In this document: positions 50,343 to 58,180 of the stretch, piece by piece
How positions within the stretch are numbered: the first letter of the stretch is position 1
How the letters are laid out: every line of letters begins with the position of its first letter
Source: Bacteriovorax stolpii
GTDB lineage: Bacteria > Bdellovibrionota > Bacteriovoracia > Bacteriovoracales > Bacteriovoracaceae
Reading direction: 5' to 3'
Length of the DNA stretch: 64,000 bases
Assembly: GCF_002872415.1 (NCBI RefSeq)
Contig: NZ_CP025704.1
Location: 2,666,001-2,730,000, forward strand
The notes under the pieces: generated by a model
What the model was told of the DNA's origin: nothing
Database searches by the model: none
What the model saw: the letters and a program-made list of their open reading frames with translations, nothing else
Made by a program: the position numbers and the translations under genes

Positions 50343-51988
50343 TAGAATAGTCCCGCAGGGTCCATAGTCTGAAGAGTGTTGATAACGTGGCGAAGGAACT
50401 TCGATCCAACCTCACCATCAATTAGTCTATGGTCGTAAGTGTGAGTTGCGTACATCATCTGACGAATAGCGATTGCATCGTCTTTAGTGACAACTGGACG
50501 CTTCTGGATTGTACCAACACAGAAGATCGCAAGTTGTGGCTGAAGAATAACTGGAGTCGCTGCCAGAATCCCGAATGACCCGTTGTTTGTGAAAGTATAA
50601 GTTCCACCAGACATATCATCCAGAGTTAATTTCTTAGCACGAGCTTTCTCAACAAGAACGTTAAGGGCGCGAGCAAGTCCTCTAATGTTTAAGTTGTCTG
50701 CTCCTTTGATAACTGGAACAACAAGTCCGTTACCAGGAACTGCAACTGCACAACCAAGGTTGATGTCTTTTTTGTAAATGATGTTCTCACCATCTGTAGA
50801 AGCGTTAACGATCGGGAACTCTTTAAGAGCTTGAACGATAGCGTATAGGATGAAGTGAGTGTAAGTAAGACCGAAGCCTTCTTCTTTTTCAAACTGCTTT
50901 TTGAAGCTCTCTCTGAACTTCACAAGGTTTGTCATATCGACTTCGTCGATTGAGTTTACGTGTGGAGAAGTAAGCTTTGATGCTTGCATATTGCGAGCGA
51001 TCGCTTTTCTCATGTTGTCCATAGGAACAATTTCAACTCTCTCACCTGGTCTAAACACTGGCCCTGGAGCTGGTGCAGTTGGAGCTTTAGCTGCTGCTGG
51101 AACTGATGCTGCTGCCGCTTTTGGAGCTGCTGCGCCTGCAGATTTTCTCCCACCTGCTACGTAGGCTTCGAAGTCAGCCTTAGAAACTCTTCCCGCTGCT
51201 CCTGTTCCTTTGATATGAGCAAGTTCAGAAAGAGGAATTCCCGCTTCCTTTGCCATTGCTTTAACAAGTGGAGTGTAGAATCTTCCTTCTGTCGCCTCTT
51301 CTGCTACAGCTGCAGCCTTTGGAGCTGGAGTGCTAACTGTTGCTTGAGTTGAAGCAACAGGAGCTGCCGCTGGTGCCGCTGCCTTTGGAGCTGGAGCGCT
51401 CGCTCCCGCCTCGCCAACAACCGCGATTAGTTTTTGAACGTCAACAGTGTCACCTTCTTTGTAAAGAAGCTCAAGAATTGTTCCTTCGTATGGAGAAGGG
51501 ATTTCTGATTCAACTTTATCTGTAGAGATTTCAAGAAGAGTTTCATCAACAGCAATCTTATCCCCTACCTTTTTGTGCCACTTTGTGATTGTACCTGTTG
51601 TAATTGACTCTCCCATTTGAGGCATTACAATTTCGTATCTCGCGCCACCAGTTGTTGCTGGTGCAGCAGCTTTGGCCGCCGGTGCTGGAGCTGGGGCCGC
51701 TGCAGGCGCAGAAGCTGCTGCCGCTTTCGGAGCTGAAGCTGTTGCGCCTGGAGCATCATCGACAACAGCGATGAGCTTTTGAACGTCAACTGTGTCGCCT
51801 TCTTTATAAAGAAGTTCAACAATGACTCCTTCGTATGGAGAAGGAATTTCTGACTCTACTTTATCCGTAGAGATTTCAAGTAGTGTTTCGTCTACAGCGA
51901 TTTTATCGCCGACATTTTTGTGCCACTTAGTGATGGTACCAGTAGTGATTGACTCTCCCATTTGCGGCATTACGATTTCGTGTCTCAT
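50342..51988 (-). CDS. 2-oxoacid dehydrogenase E2 (dihydrolipoyl acyltransferase) with two lipoyl domains
   Basis: 548 residues. Two nearly identical lipoyl domains with lysines 43 and 158 in EISTDKVESEIPSP, each followed by an Ala/Pro-rich linker; a subunit-binding domain about 237-278 (VKAMAKEAGIPLSELAHIKGTGAAGRVSKADFEAYV); and a C-terminal catalytic domain ending THTYDHRLIDGEVGSKFLRH with the His and Asp of the acyltransferase. Whether the complex uses pyruvate, 2-oxoglutarate or branched-chain acids cannot be told; E1 is not in the window. The lpdA gene lies 32 bases upstream on the same strand. Confidence 0.9.
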   Translation of the reverse strand: MRHEIVMPQMGESITTGTITKWHKNVGDKIAVDETLLEISTDKVESEIPSPYEGVIVELLYKEGDTVDVQKLIAVVDDAPGATASAPKAAAASAPAAAPAPAPAAKAAAPATTGGARYEIVMPQMGESITTGTITKWHKKVGDKIAVDETLLEISTDKVESEIPSPYEGTILELLYKEGDTVDVQKLIAVVGEAGASAPAPKAAAPAAAPVASTQATVSTPAPKAAAVAEEATEGRFYTPLVKAMAKEAGIPLSELAHIKGTGAAGRVSKADFEAYVAGGRKSAGAAAPKAAAASVPAAAKAPTAPAPGPVFRPGERVEIVPMDNMRKAIARNMQASKLTSPHVNSIDEVDMTNLVKFRESFKKQFEKEEGFGLTYTHFILYAIVQALKEFPIVNASTDGENIIYKKDINLGCAVAVPGNGLVVPVIKGADNLNIRGLARALNVLVEKARAKKLTLDDMSGGTYTFTNNGSFGILAATPVILQPQLAIFCVGTIQKRPVVTKDDAIAIRQMMYATHTYDHRLIDGEVGSKFLRHVINTLQTMDPAGLF

Positions 51989-52020
51989 ATGATTCTCCTA
52001 AGTATCCTAAAAAAATTCTA

Positions 52021-53406
52021 TTAAAAGTTGAGTGCTCTTTTCTTCGAGGCCAGTACCGCTTCACCTAACCACTCACCAAGTGTCGGGTGCGGGTGAATTG
52101 TCGCGAAGATCTCTTCATCAATTCCTTCCATAGTTTTGAAAAGAACATACTCATGAATAAGTTCAGTCGCGTTTGTTCCAACGATGTGGGCTCCCAGCAT
52201 TTCGCCGTGTTTTCCCATAAGCGTTTTTACAAATCCTGTATTTTCATTTGAAGCTACGGCCTTACCGTTAGCTGTAAATGGAAGCTTTCCTACGTTATAC
52301 TCGATTCCTTTTGCCTTAAGTTCTCTTTCTGTATATCCAACAGAAGCTACTTGTGGCTGACAGTATGTACATCCAGCGATGTTCATTTTGTCGATAGCGT
52401 GTGGGTGCGCGCCTGCTAAGTGCTCAGCTGCCGTTACACCTTCGTGAGAAGCTGCGTGCGCAAGAAGAGGAGGTCCAGAAACGTCACCGATAGCGTAGAT
52501 GTTTGGAACGTTTGTCTGGTACATATCGTTTACTGAAATGAATCCGCGGTCAGTTTTGATACCAACAGCTTCTAATCCGATGTTGTCGATGTTTCCAGTC
52601 ATACCAACAGCAATTAGACCCATTTCGAATTTGTGCTCAACTTCTTTTCCGTTTACTTTTTCAAAGATTGAAACGTCTTTACCGTTATTCACAGCACGCA
52701 CGCCTTCGATTCCAAGAGAAAGTTTAATTCCGTATTTTTTGTAAGCTCTTTCTACTTCAACTGATGAATCATCATCTTCGATTGGAAGTAAGTGTTTTTG
52801 AAGTTCGAAAATATGAACGTCTACACCAAACGCATTCCAGAAGTAAGCAAACTCAACACCGATAGCTCCGGCACCAATGATCCCGATAGACTTTGGAAGA
52901 GTTTCCATTTTTACCGCTTCCCATGCTCCAATCAGGCGCTTTCCATCGTGCTCAAGACCAGGGAATGATCTGTAGTGAGCACCAGTTGCCACGATTAGGT
53001 TAGTGAAGTTGATTGTTTCAACAGCTGTCGCTGTTTTTACTTCAAGTGAATTTTTAGTTTTGATTTTACCGAAACCAGTGATGACTTCGATTTTATTTTT
53101 CTTCATCAAAAAGGCGATCCCTTTTGACATCTGATCAGCAATTCCCGAAGCGCGCTTTACTGCGACTGCTCCATCAAGACCCTTTAGTTCGACATTGATC
53201 CCCAAAGACTTCATATCGGCGATTTCATGAACTGAGTGGGCAGACTTTAAAACGGCCTTAGTTGGGATACACCCACGGTTAAGACACACGCCCCCTAATT
53301 TATCCATTTCTACGATTGCGACTTTCTTTCCTAACTGGCTTGCTCTAATTGCAGCTACATAACCACCTGGGCCTGACCCAAGTACAACAACATCAAAGTT
53401 TTTCAT
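52021..53406 (-). CDS. lpdA: Dihydrolipoyl dehydrogenase (E3)
   Basis: FAD-dependent disulfide oxidoreductase that reoxidises lipoyl groups of the E2 next door. 461 residues: GSGPGGYVAAIRASQLG, redox motif GGVCLNRGCIPTKAVL, the NAD-binding GAGAIGVEFAYFWNAFG, IYAIGDVSG, and the C-terminal HPHPTLGEWLGEAVL with the active-site His-Glu pair. An AAGGA site precedes the ATG. Forms an operon with E2 and the lipoproteins. Confidence 0.95.
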   Translation of the reverse strand: MKNFDVVVLGSGPGGYVAAIRASQLGKKVAIVEMDKLGGVCLNRGCIPTKAVLKSAHSVHEIADMKSLGINVELKGLDGAVAVKRASGIADQMSKGIAFLMKKNKIEVITGFGKIKTKNSLEVKTATAVETINFTNLIVATGAHYRSFPGLEHDGKRLIGAWEAVKMETLPKSIGIIGAGAIGVEFAYFWNAFGVDVHIFELQKHLLPIEDDDSSVEVERAYKKYGIKLSLGIEGVRAVNNGKDVSIFEKVNGKEVEHKFEMGLIAVGMTGNIDNIGLEAVGIKTDRGFISVNDMYQTNVPNIYAIGDVSGPPLLAHAASHEGVTAAEHLAGAHPHAIDKMNIAGCTYCQPQVASVGYTERELKAKGIEYNVGKLPFTANGKAVASNENTGFVKTLMGKHGEMLGAHIVGTNATELIHEYVLFKTMEGIDEEIFATIHPHPTLGEWLGEAVLASKKRALNF

Positions 53407-53495
53407 TCATTGAATCCTTAAATTTTTTAGTTTAAAGTACGCCTAAATTTGTAAAGACAATGGCATCTATTGTCAATGAAAGGGCCGTCATTTAA

Positions 53496-54398
53496 GTGAT
53501 AAAAACGCAAAGCGCAAACGATCTCAATTTAACCGCGGCCGAGAAGGCACGCGTGCTGGAATTTTTCCCTCAGGGAATCATTGCTATCGACCTTGAAACA
53601 ACGGGGCTTTCCCCTCTTGTTGATCGCATTATTGAAATTGCGGCCATGAAAATAACCCCCGAAGAAACGACGGTTTTTCAGACGCTGATTAACCCACAAA
53701 TTCCCATTCCCCCGCACACCACTGCGATTCACAATATCACTGACGAAATGGTGAAAGACTCGCCCATTCTGCAAGCTGTTTTACATGAACTAAAACACTT
53801 TATGGCAGACCTTCCGGTAGTCGCCCACAACGCCAAATTCGATATGGGTTTTGTGGTGATGGGCATGCAGAAATCCAACTTAGAACTCTCAAGCAATGAT
53901 GTTTACTGCTCTTGTAAATTAGCGCGCCATACGCACATGGAACTGCCTAACCACAAGCTTGCGACTTTAGTTAAAGAATTAGATATTCCGCTTTTAAACC
54001 ATCACCGCGCAACCGATGATGCTTTTGCGGCCTTAAAAGTTTTCCTACACTCGCTTGATCGTGTAAGAACGCCCCTCTCTCCAATGCTCAAACGCCACGG
54101 CCATCTCTTCACTTTGAGTGAATTTGAGAAGCTGGACATCGAAGAGCTGCCGGAGAAATTTAAAATCTTAGAAAAACTGGTGAAAGAAGCGGCCGTCGTG
54201 GAAATTCTCTACAGCGGTGGAAATCATAAGAACGAATGGCGTCCGGTAAAGTTAACTAGTTTACTAAACTCGCCGGAAGGAAATATTCTGTATGCACGCT
54301 GCCTATGGAGTGATATGCAGAAGTCCTTTAAGCTAAAAAAACTAACAGATCTTCGCTCTCCAGGTGCTGAAGACATCGCCAAATGGCTCAAGAAATAA
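53496..54398 (+). CDS. DnaQ-like 3'-5' exonuclease fused to a WYL-like C-terminal domain
   Basis: 300 residues from GTG. N-terminal exonuclease domain (about 20-190): IAIDLETTGLSPLVDRIIEIAAMKI (Exo I), VVAHNAKFDMGF (Exo II), HHRATDDAFAALKVF (Exo III His-Asp), like the epsilon proofreading domain. The C-terminus (about 225-290) has VVEILYSGGNHKNEWRPVKLTSLLNSPEGNILYARCLW, reminiscent of a WYL domain. That second assignment is recall only. Its stop overlaps the next start as TAATG. Confidence 0.8.
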   Translation: MIKTQSANDLNLTAAEKARVLEFFPQGIIAIDLETTGLSPLVDRIIEIAAMKITPEETTVFQTLINPQIPIPPHTTAIHNITDEMVKDSPILQAVLHELKHFMADLPVVAHNAKFDMGFVVMGMQKSNLELSSNDVYCSCKLARHTHMELPNHKLATLVKELDIPLLNHHRATDDAFAALKVFLHSLDRVRTPLSPMLKRHGHLFTLSEFEKLDIEELPEKFKILEKLVKEAAVVEILYSGGNHKNEWRPVKLTSLLNSPEGNILYARCLWSDMQKSFKLKKLTDLRSPGAEDIAKWLKK

Positions 54399-54676
54399 TG
54401 AAAGATTTTATTACAAAAGAAAATATGTGGTACCGCTTGCAGCAGCTGATTATCTTGGTTCTGCACCTAATTCTTCTTAAATGGATGTACTACACTCTGA
54501 CAAATTCAGGACGCCTAACAATGACGGAAGTGTTCTATCACTTTATCGGCATGTCGATCATGGGCGCTTGTTTAATCAGAGGAACTGCCTGGTGGGCACG
54601 TCACCACTACATCAAAGAAATCAAAAAAGACTTAGCAGAAAATAAAACAGAAACGGATGCAGGAAAGAGCGAATGA
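54398..54676 (+). CDS. Small membrane protein
   Basis: 92 residues from the ATG at 54398, coupled to the exonuclease by the TAATG overlap (an upstream ATG at 54383 would extend it by 5 residues). Two hydrophobic stretches (LQQLIILVLHLILLKWMYYTL and FYHFIGMSIMGACLIRG) suggest two membrane spans. Its stop overlaps the next gene by 4 bases. No family recognised. Confidence 0.7.
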   Translation: MKDFITKENMWYRLQQLIILVLHLILLKWMYYTLTNSGRLTMTEVFYHFIGMSIMGACLIRGTAWWARHHYIKEIKKDLAENKTETDAGKSE

Positions 54677-55692
54677 GCTGGACTCATGAGTTTAAAGAAG
54701 CGCTGAAAAACAATCAGGACCTGAAAGATTTTTTCGGGTGTGACTTTCCTCAGGTGAATTATCCGGTTTTTATCCCGCGTGTTTTTGCCGCTAAAATTTT
54801 AGAGGCAGGCCCAGGCTCTCCTCTTTGGAATGAATTTCTTCCCCACATTGATGAAAATAAAGACGACGGACGCCTTGATCCTATTGGAGACAAGGTTCAC
54901 GCAAAAAATAATCAACTCATTCACCGCTATGAAAACCGTGTCCTTTTTACACCGACAACGGTGTGCCCGGTTTTATGCCGTTATTGCTTTAGAAAAAACG
55001 AATTGTCGGCCAAAGATGAAATATTCGATCAAAAATTTCAGGAAGCGCTTTCTTATTTAAAAGCAAACTCTGAAGTGAATGAAGTGATTTTTACTGGTGG
55101 TGATCCCTTTATTTTAAGCAATGAAAAGCTGGCCACCTACATCCAGGAATTCTCTGAAATCGAAACAGTAAAATACCTCCGCTTTCACACCAGAACTCCC
55201 GTGATTCTACCTTCGAGAATCGAAGAAGGATTAATTGCCATTCTTCAAAGCTCTGCTCACTTATTTAAGCGCTCAATGGTTATGATCCACGTCAATCATG
55301 TGAGTGAATTAACTGATGATGTGAGAGAAGCGATTCTTCTTTTAAATGAAAATAATATTGAAGTGTTTTCTCAGAGTGTGCTGCTTAAAGGTGTGAATGA
55401 TTCAACAGAAGCGCTATACGATTTATTTACCGCTTTAGCTGATATCAAAGTGAAGCCTTACTACCTTCACCATTCTGATGAGGCCCGTGGGGCGATGAAT
55501 TTTTACGTGCCTTTAGAAGAAGGCCGCAAAATCTTTGCTCCTCTTCACAATAGGCTACCTGGTTGGGCACTGCCGCAATACATTATCGATATTCCGGGAG
55601 GCCACGGGAAAACCCCGGCCTTTAACCCTGAAAGCTTTGAATTTAGTGGAAACTTAATCACTAAAAATGGAGAAAAAGTTAAAATTATTTGA
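54673..55692 (+). CDS. KamA/EpmB-like radical SAM protein
   Basis: 339 residues. The radical SAM motif TVCPVLCRYCFRK gives CxxxCxxC (Cys98, Cys102, Cys105) and binds a 4Fe-4S cluster; TGGDPFILSNEKL and HTRTPVILPSRI follow. Length and layout match EpmB, which makes beta-lysine for elongation factor P, better than the 416-residue clostridial lysine 2,3-aminomutase. No epmA or efp is nearby. Third gene of the exonuclease operon, just before tRNA-Gly. Confidence 0.87.
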   Translation: MSWTHEFKEALKNNQDLKDFFGCDFPQVNYPVFIPRVFAAKILEAGPGSPLWNEFLPHIDENKDDGRLDPIGDKVHAKNNQLIHRYENRVLFTPTTVCPVLCRYCFRKNELSAKDEIFDQKFQEALSYLKANSEVNEVIFTGGDPFILSNEKLATYIQEFSEIETVKYLRFHTRTPVILPSRIEEGLIAILQSSAHLFKRSMVMIHVNHVSELTDDVREAILLLNENNIEVFSQSVLLKGVNDSTEALYDLFTALADIKVKPYYLHHSDEARGAMNFYVPLEEGRKIFAPLHNRLPGWALPQYIIDIPGGHGKTPAFNPESFEFSGNLITKNGEKVKII

Positions 55693-55737
55693 CAGATTTT
55701 AACACGATCATTATATTTTCGAGCACACCATACAAAT

Positions 55738-55812
55738 GCGGATTTAGCTCAGTGGTAGAGCGTCTCGTTGCCATCGAGAAGGTCGCAAGTTCAACCCTTG
55801 TAATCCGCTCCA
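55738..55812 (+). tRNA. tRNA-Gly(GCC)
   Basis: 75 bases including the encoded CCA. The acceptor stem is GCGGATT with AATCCGC. D-arm GCTC-AGTGGTA-GAGC, anticodon stem CTCG/CGAG with loop TTGCCAT giving anticodon GCC, and T-arm CAAG with loop TTCAACC and CTTG. The discriminator base is T, as is usual for bacterial Gly tRNAs. It marks the left border of the A+T-rich island. Confidence 0.96.
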
Positions 55813-56145
55813 TTTGATTTTCAGAAAATTCGGTAAAATCTCAAAACATTAAAAATCTTAACAACTTAAATTCACGAGGACAGAAATCAATTCACATTTG
55901 TTTATTTCCCCATATTTCGTCATCTTTCAAAGTGTCCTTACCAAATCCTTACCAGAAACTTTTTGAAGTAGCATCTGCAAGCACGTGCTTGCGTTTTGTA
56001 GCACCAAAACTTGCAAACTTCTAAAATCCCTCAATTTTTTTAGCAAGCATAGGCTTGCTTCAACTTCGCTATTAACAATCAATTTTTTTGCCACAACGAC
56101 AAGCACCACCTTGCCAAGGTCGTGGCATTTTCAAATGGAGAATTT
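55813..56145 (+). promoter_or_regulatory. 333-base gap after tRNA-Gly with three CAAGC-N4-(G/C)CTTG dyads
   Basis: No gene is seen. The second half holds three 14-base dyads of the form CAAGC-N4-(G/C)CTTG at 55978-55991, 56044-56057 and 56100-56113, plus GTTTTG/CAAAAC arms at 55993-56010. The first is a perfect palindrome extending to GCAAGCACGTGCTTGC. Spacings between starts are 66 and 56 bases, and the last ends 32 bases before the HTH start. They look like operators for the HTH protein. No direct repeat of the tRNA 3' end was found, so no att site is claimed. Confidence 0.55.
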
Positions 56146-56784
56146 ATGGAAACAACTACAGAAAATATAAAAGAAGAATACCTATCAGATTTCGCAGTCC
56201 TCTTAAAGAAAATGAGACTGCTTAAGAAACTAACAAGACAGCAAGCTGGACTCCTTTTTGATTTCTCTTACAAAAATATTGAACGCCTAGAAAATGGCCG
56301 TGGAGCAATCAGCGTTGAGAAATTTAAAGAGTTCCAAGAAAAATACGGCTACAGCGATTCAGAAATCGAAGACCTAAGGTCAGGAAAAATACAAGCCTCA
56401 ACAGATGCGAATTCCATCAGAAGAAAAAGTGGAACTAAAAACAGACCAGACAGAAGATTTTGTCACAGAAGAATTACTAGAGAGTGCAAAGTTTTAAAAG
56501 AGCTAAGACTTCTTAAAAATATTAATCAATATGAAGCTTCAAAACTTTGTGGACTTGGAATCAATACCATTGGCTTTATCGAAAACGGCCGTGTAGCTCT
56601 GACTGATAAAAAGATACTCCATATCGTTCTCACTTATGGTTTTTCGATGGAATATTTTAACCAGCTTTTAAAAGTGTCTCCTCTTCGACATGAGATGGTC
56701 GAGGAATGCCAAAAAATCATTGAGAGAATGGATGAGAATAAGTTAAGAATTATTATGCCGATGCTTCAGAGTATGACAAAGTGA
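56146..56784 (+). CDS. Double helix-turn-helix DNA-binding regulator
   Basis: 212 residues from the ATG at 56146 (GGAG site). Two XRE-like HTH units: FAVLLKKMRLLKKLTRQQAGLLFDFSYKNIERLENGRGAIS (about 17-60) and CKVLKELRLLKNINQYEASKLCGLGINTIGFIENGRVALTD (about 115-155), joined by a basic linker rich in Arg and Lys. Each ends in I-x-x-(I/L)-E-N-G-R. A basic linker with two DNA-binding units fits binding to multiple dyads; three dyads lie just upstream. It probably controls itself and perhaps the TIR genes 87 bases downstream. Confidence 0.85.
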   Translation: METTTENIKEEYLSDFAVLLKKMRLLKKLTRQQAGLLFDFSYKNIERLENGRGAISVEKFKEFQEKYGYSDSEIEDLRSGKIQASTDANSIRRKSGTKNRPDRRFCHRRITRECKVLKELRLLKNINQYEASKLCGLGINTIGFIENGRVALTDKKILHIVLTYGFSMEYFNQLLKVSPLRHEMVEECQKIIERMDENKLRIIMPMLQSMTK

Positions 56785-56871
56785 AGAACTGTCGCGCACA
56801 GCATCATTGACTCCATAGACCGAATCAGTATAAAAAATATCTTAATTAAATTTAATTTATAAGGACACTAT

Positions 56872-57264
56872 ATGGCGAGAAGAGTTTTTCTAAGTTTCAA
56901 AGCAGAAGACAGAAAAAGAGTTGACGGCTTAAGACTATTAGCTGCGAATCCAAATTTTGAAATTGAGTTCTATGATGAATCAGTTAGAGATCCGTATGAC
57001 AGCACAAACGCAAACTATATTAAATCAAAATTAACTGAAAAAATAACTAGAGCTTCAGTAACAGTGTGCCTAATAAGCGAAGATACTCACACTAGCGAAT
57101 GGGTAAATTGGGAACTAGAGAAAAGTCTAGAAAAAGGAAATAAAATAATTGCAATGGCGTTAAAAGATGTTTCAAGAGCAGTATTACCAAGAAAAATTAA
57201 GGAACTAAATTTAACATTTCACAGTTGGGATCATGAACATTTAGCAAAATTAATAAACTCTTAA
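56872..57264 (+). CDS. Thoeris ThsB-like TIR-domain protein
   Basis: 130 residues forming one TIR-like domain and nothing else: RVFLSFKAEDRKRV (strand A), ASVTVCLISEDTHTSEWVNWELEKSLEKGNKIIAMALKD. The THTSxWVxxE segment, with candidate catalytic Glu81, matches the ThsB-type TIR proteins (DUF1863-like) that cut NAD into signal molecules after phage infection. It lies 4 bases before the SLATT gene, so the two are co-translated. AAGGAC site. Low G+C. Function is inferred from the family. Confidence 0.82.
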   Translation: MARRVFLSFKAEDRKRVDGLRLLAANPNFEIEFYDESVRDPYDSTNANYIKSKLTEKITRASVTVCLISEDTHTSEWVNWELEKSLEKGNKIIAMALKDVSRAVLPRKIKELNLTFHSWDHEHLAKLINS

Positions 57265-57268
57265 ATTT

Positions 57269-58144
57269 ATGAAATTCAAGGAAAATGATTACCCATCTAT
57301 TTATTTATCAGCTGATAAAGCCTCAATCCAAGCTCAAAACTTTTATTTGTGGCTAATCAAAATTGATCTAGCTTTAATGATTGTGGCCGCACTGCTGACA
57401 GTTTTTAATTACCAAGATCTTGAAGTAAAAAGAAATATAAATGGAATTTCGGCTCTTTTGTTTAGCATAGCGTTTATACTTTCTATCATGCTTAGATTAA
57501 ATCGATTTGAAAAAACATGGTATGGAGGACGAGCGGTAGCAGAGTCGGTAAAATCCTTAACTTGGAAATATATTACCAAAGCTAAACCTTTCGACACAAC
57601 TACTGATGAAAAGTCGACTTCAAAATTAATAGAATTACTTAAAGAAATTACTTCAAAAAAAAATGATCTGGCATTTAATTTCGAAATTAATGACAACGAT
57701 ATGATCACTCACAAAATGAAAGAAATTCGATCATTGCCGACTAAAGAGCGATTAGAATTTTATAATGAAGAGAGATTATTAGCACAAAGAAAGTGGTACG
57801 TTACAAAGGCAAAATATAACAAAACCCAAGGGAATTATTTTTTTATTTCAACATTAATAACTCAATTTATCGGACTAGGATTTTCCATTTACCTAGTGAC
57901 ATCACCTAATTCTATAAACCCTATCGGGGTTTTATCCTCTATAACTGTCGCTTTATTTTCTTGGATGCAAATTAGGAAATTTCAAGAGTTGTCACAAGCA
58001 TATTCTTTAACAGCAAACGAGCTTGGTTTAGCTTTGGCAGAATCAACTTCAATAACTAGCGACAAAGATCTGTCTAACTTCGTGAACGAGTCCGAAAGTG
58101 CGATCTCTAGAGAGCATACCATGTGGTCTGCAAGAAGAAATTAA
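57269..58144 (+). CDS. SLATT/DUF4231 membrane protein, likely effector
   Basis: 291 residues with four membrane spans in two pairs (about 28-47 and 56-75; 189-212 and 218-237). The conserved WYGGRAVAESVKSLTWKY after the first pair, AYSLTANELGLA, and the C-terminal AISREHTMWSARR match SLATT proteins (two-TM effectors associated with SMODS/SLOG systems) of the SLATT_3/SLATT_1 (DUF4231) kind, as I recall it. These are thought to make pores or depolarise membranes when triggered by nucleotide signals. The position 4 bases after the TIR gene suggests it is the effector of that signal. No ribosome site is evident; coupling is likely. Confidence 0.8.
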   Translation: MKFKENDYPSIYLSADKASIQAQNFYLWLIKIDLALMIVAALLTVFNYQDLEVKRNINGISALLFSIAFILSIMLRLNRFEKTWYGGRAVAESVKSLTWKYITKAKPFDTTTDEKSTSKLIELLKEITSKKNDLAFNFEINDNDMITHKMKEIRSLPTKERLEFYNEERLLAQRKWYVTKAKYNKTQGNYFFISTLITQFIGLGFSIYLVTSPNSINPIGVLSSITVALFSWMQIRKFQELSQAYSLTANELGLALAESTSITSDKDLSNFVNESESAISREHTMWSARRN

Positions 58145-58180
58145 CCGATTTAAGAAATATATACATATTAAACGGAAATA

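Noticed and set aside
55813-56145. Possible attachment site (att) after tRNA-Gly
   Set aside because: No direct repeat of the tRNA 3' end was found in the rest of the window and no integrase is visible, so an att claim is not supported.
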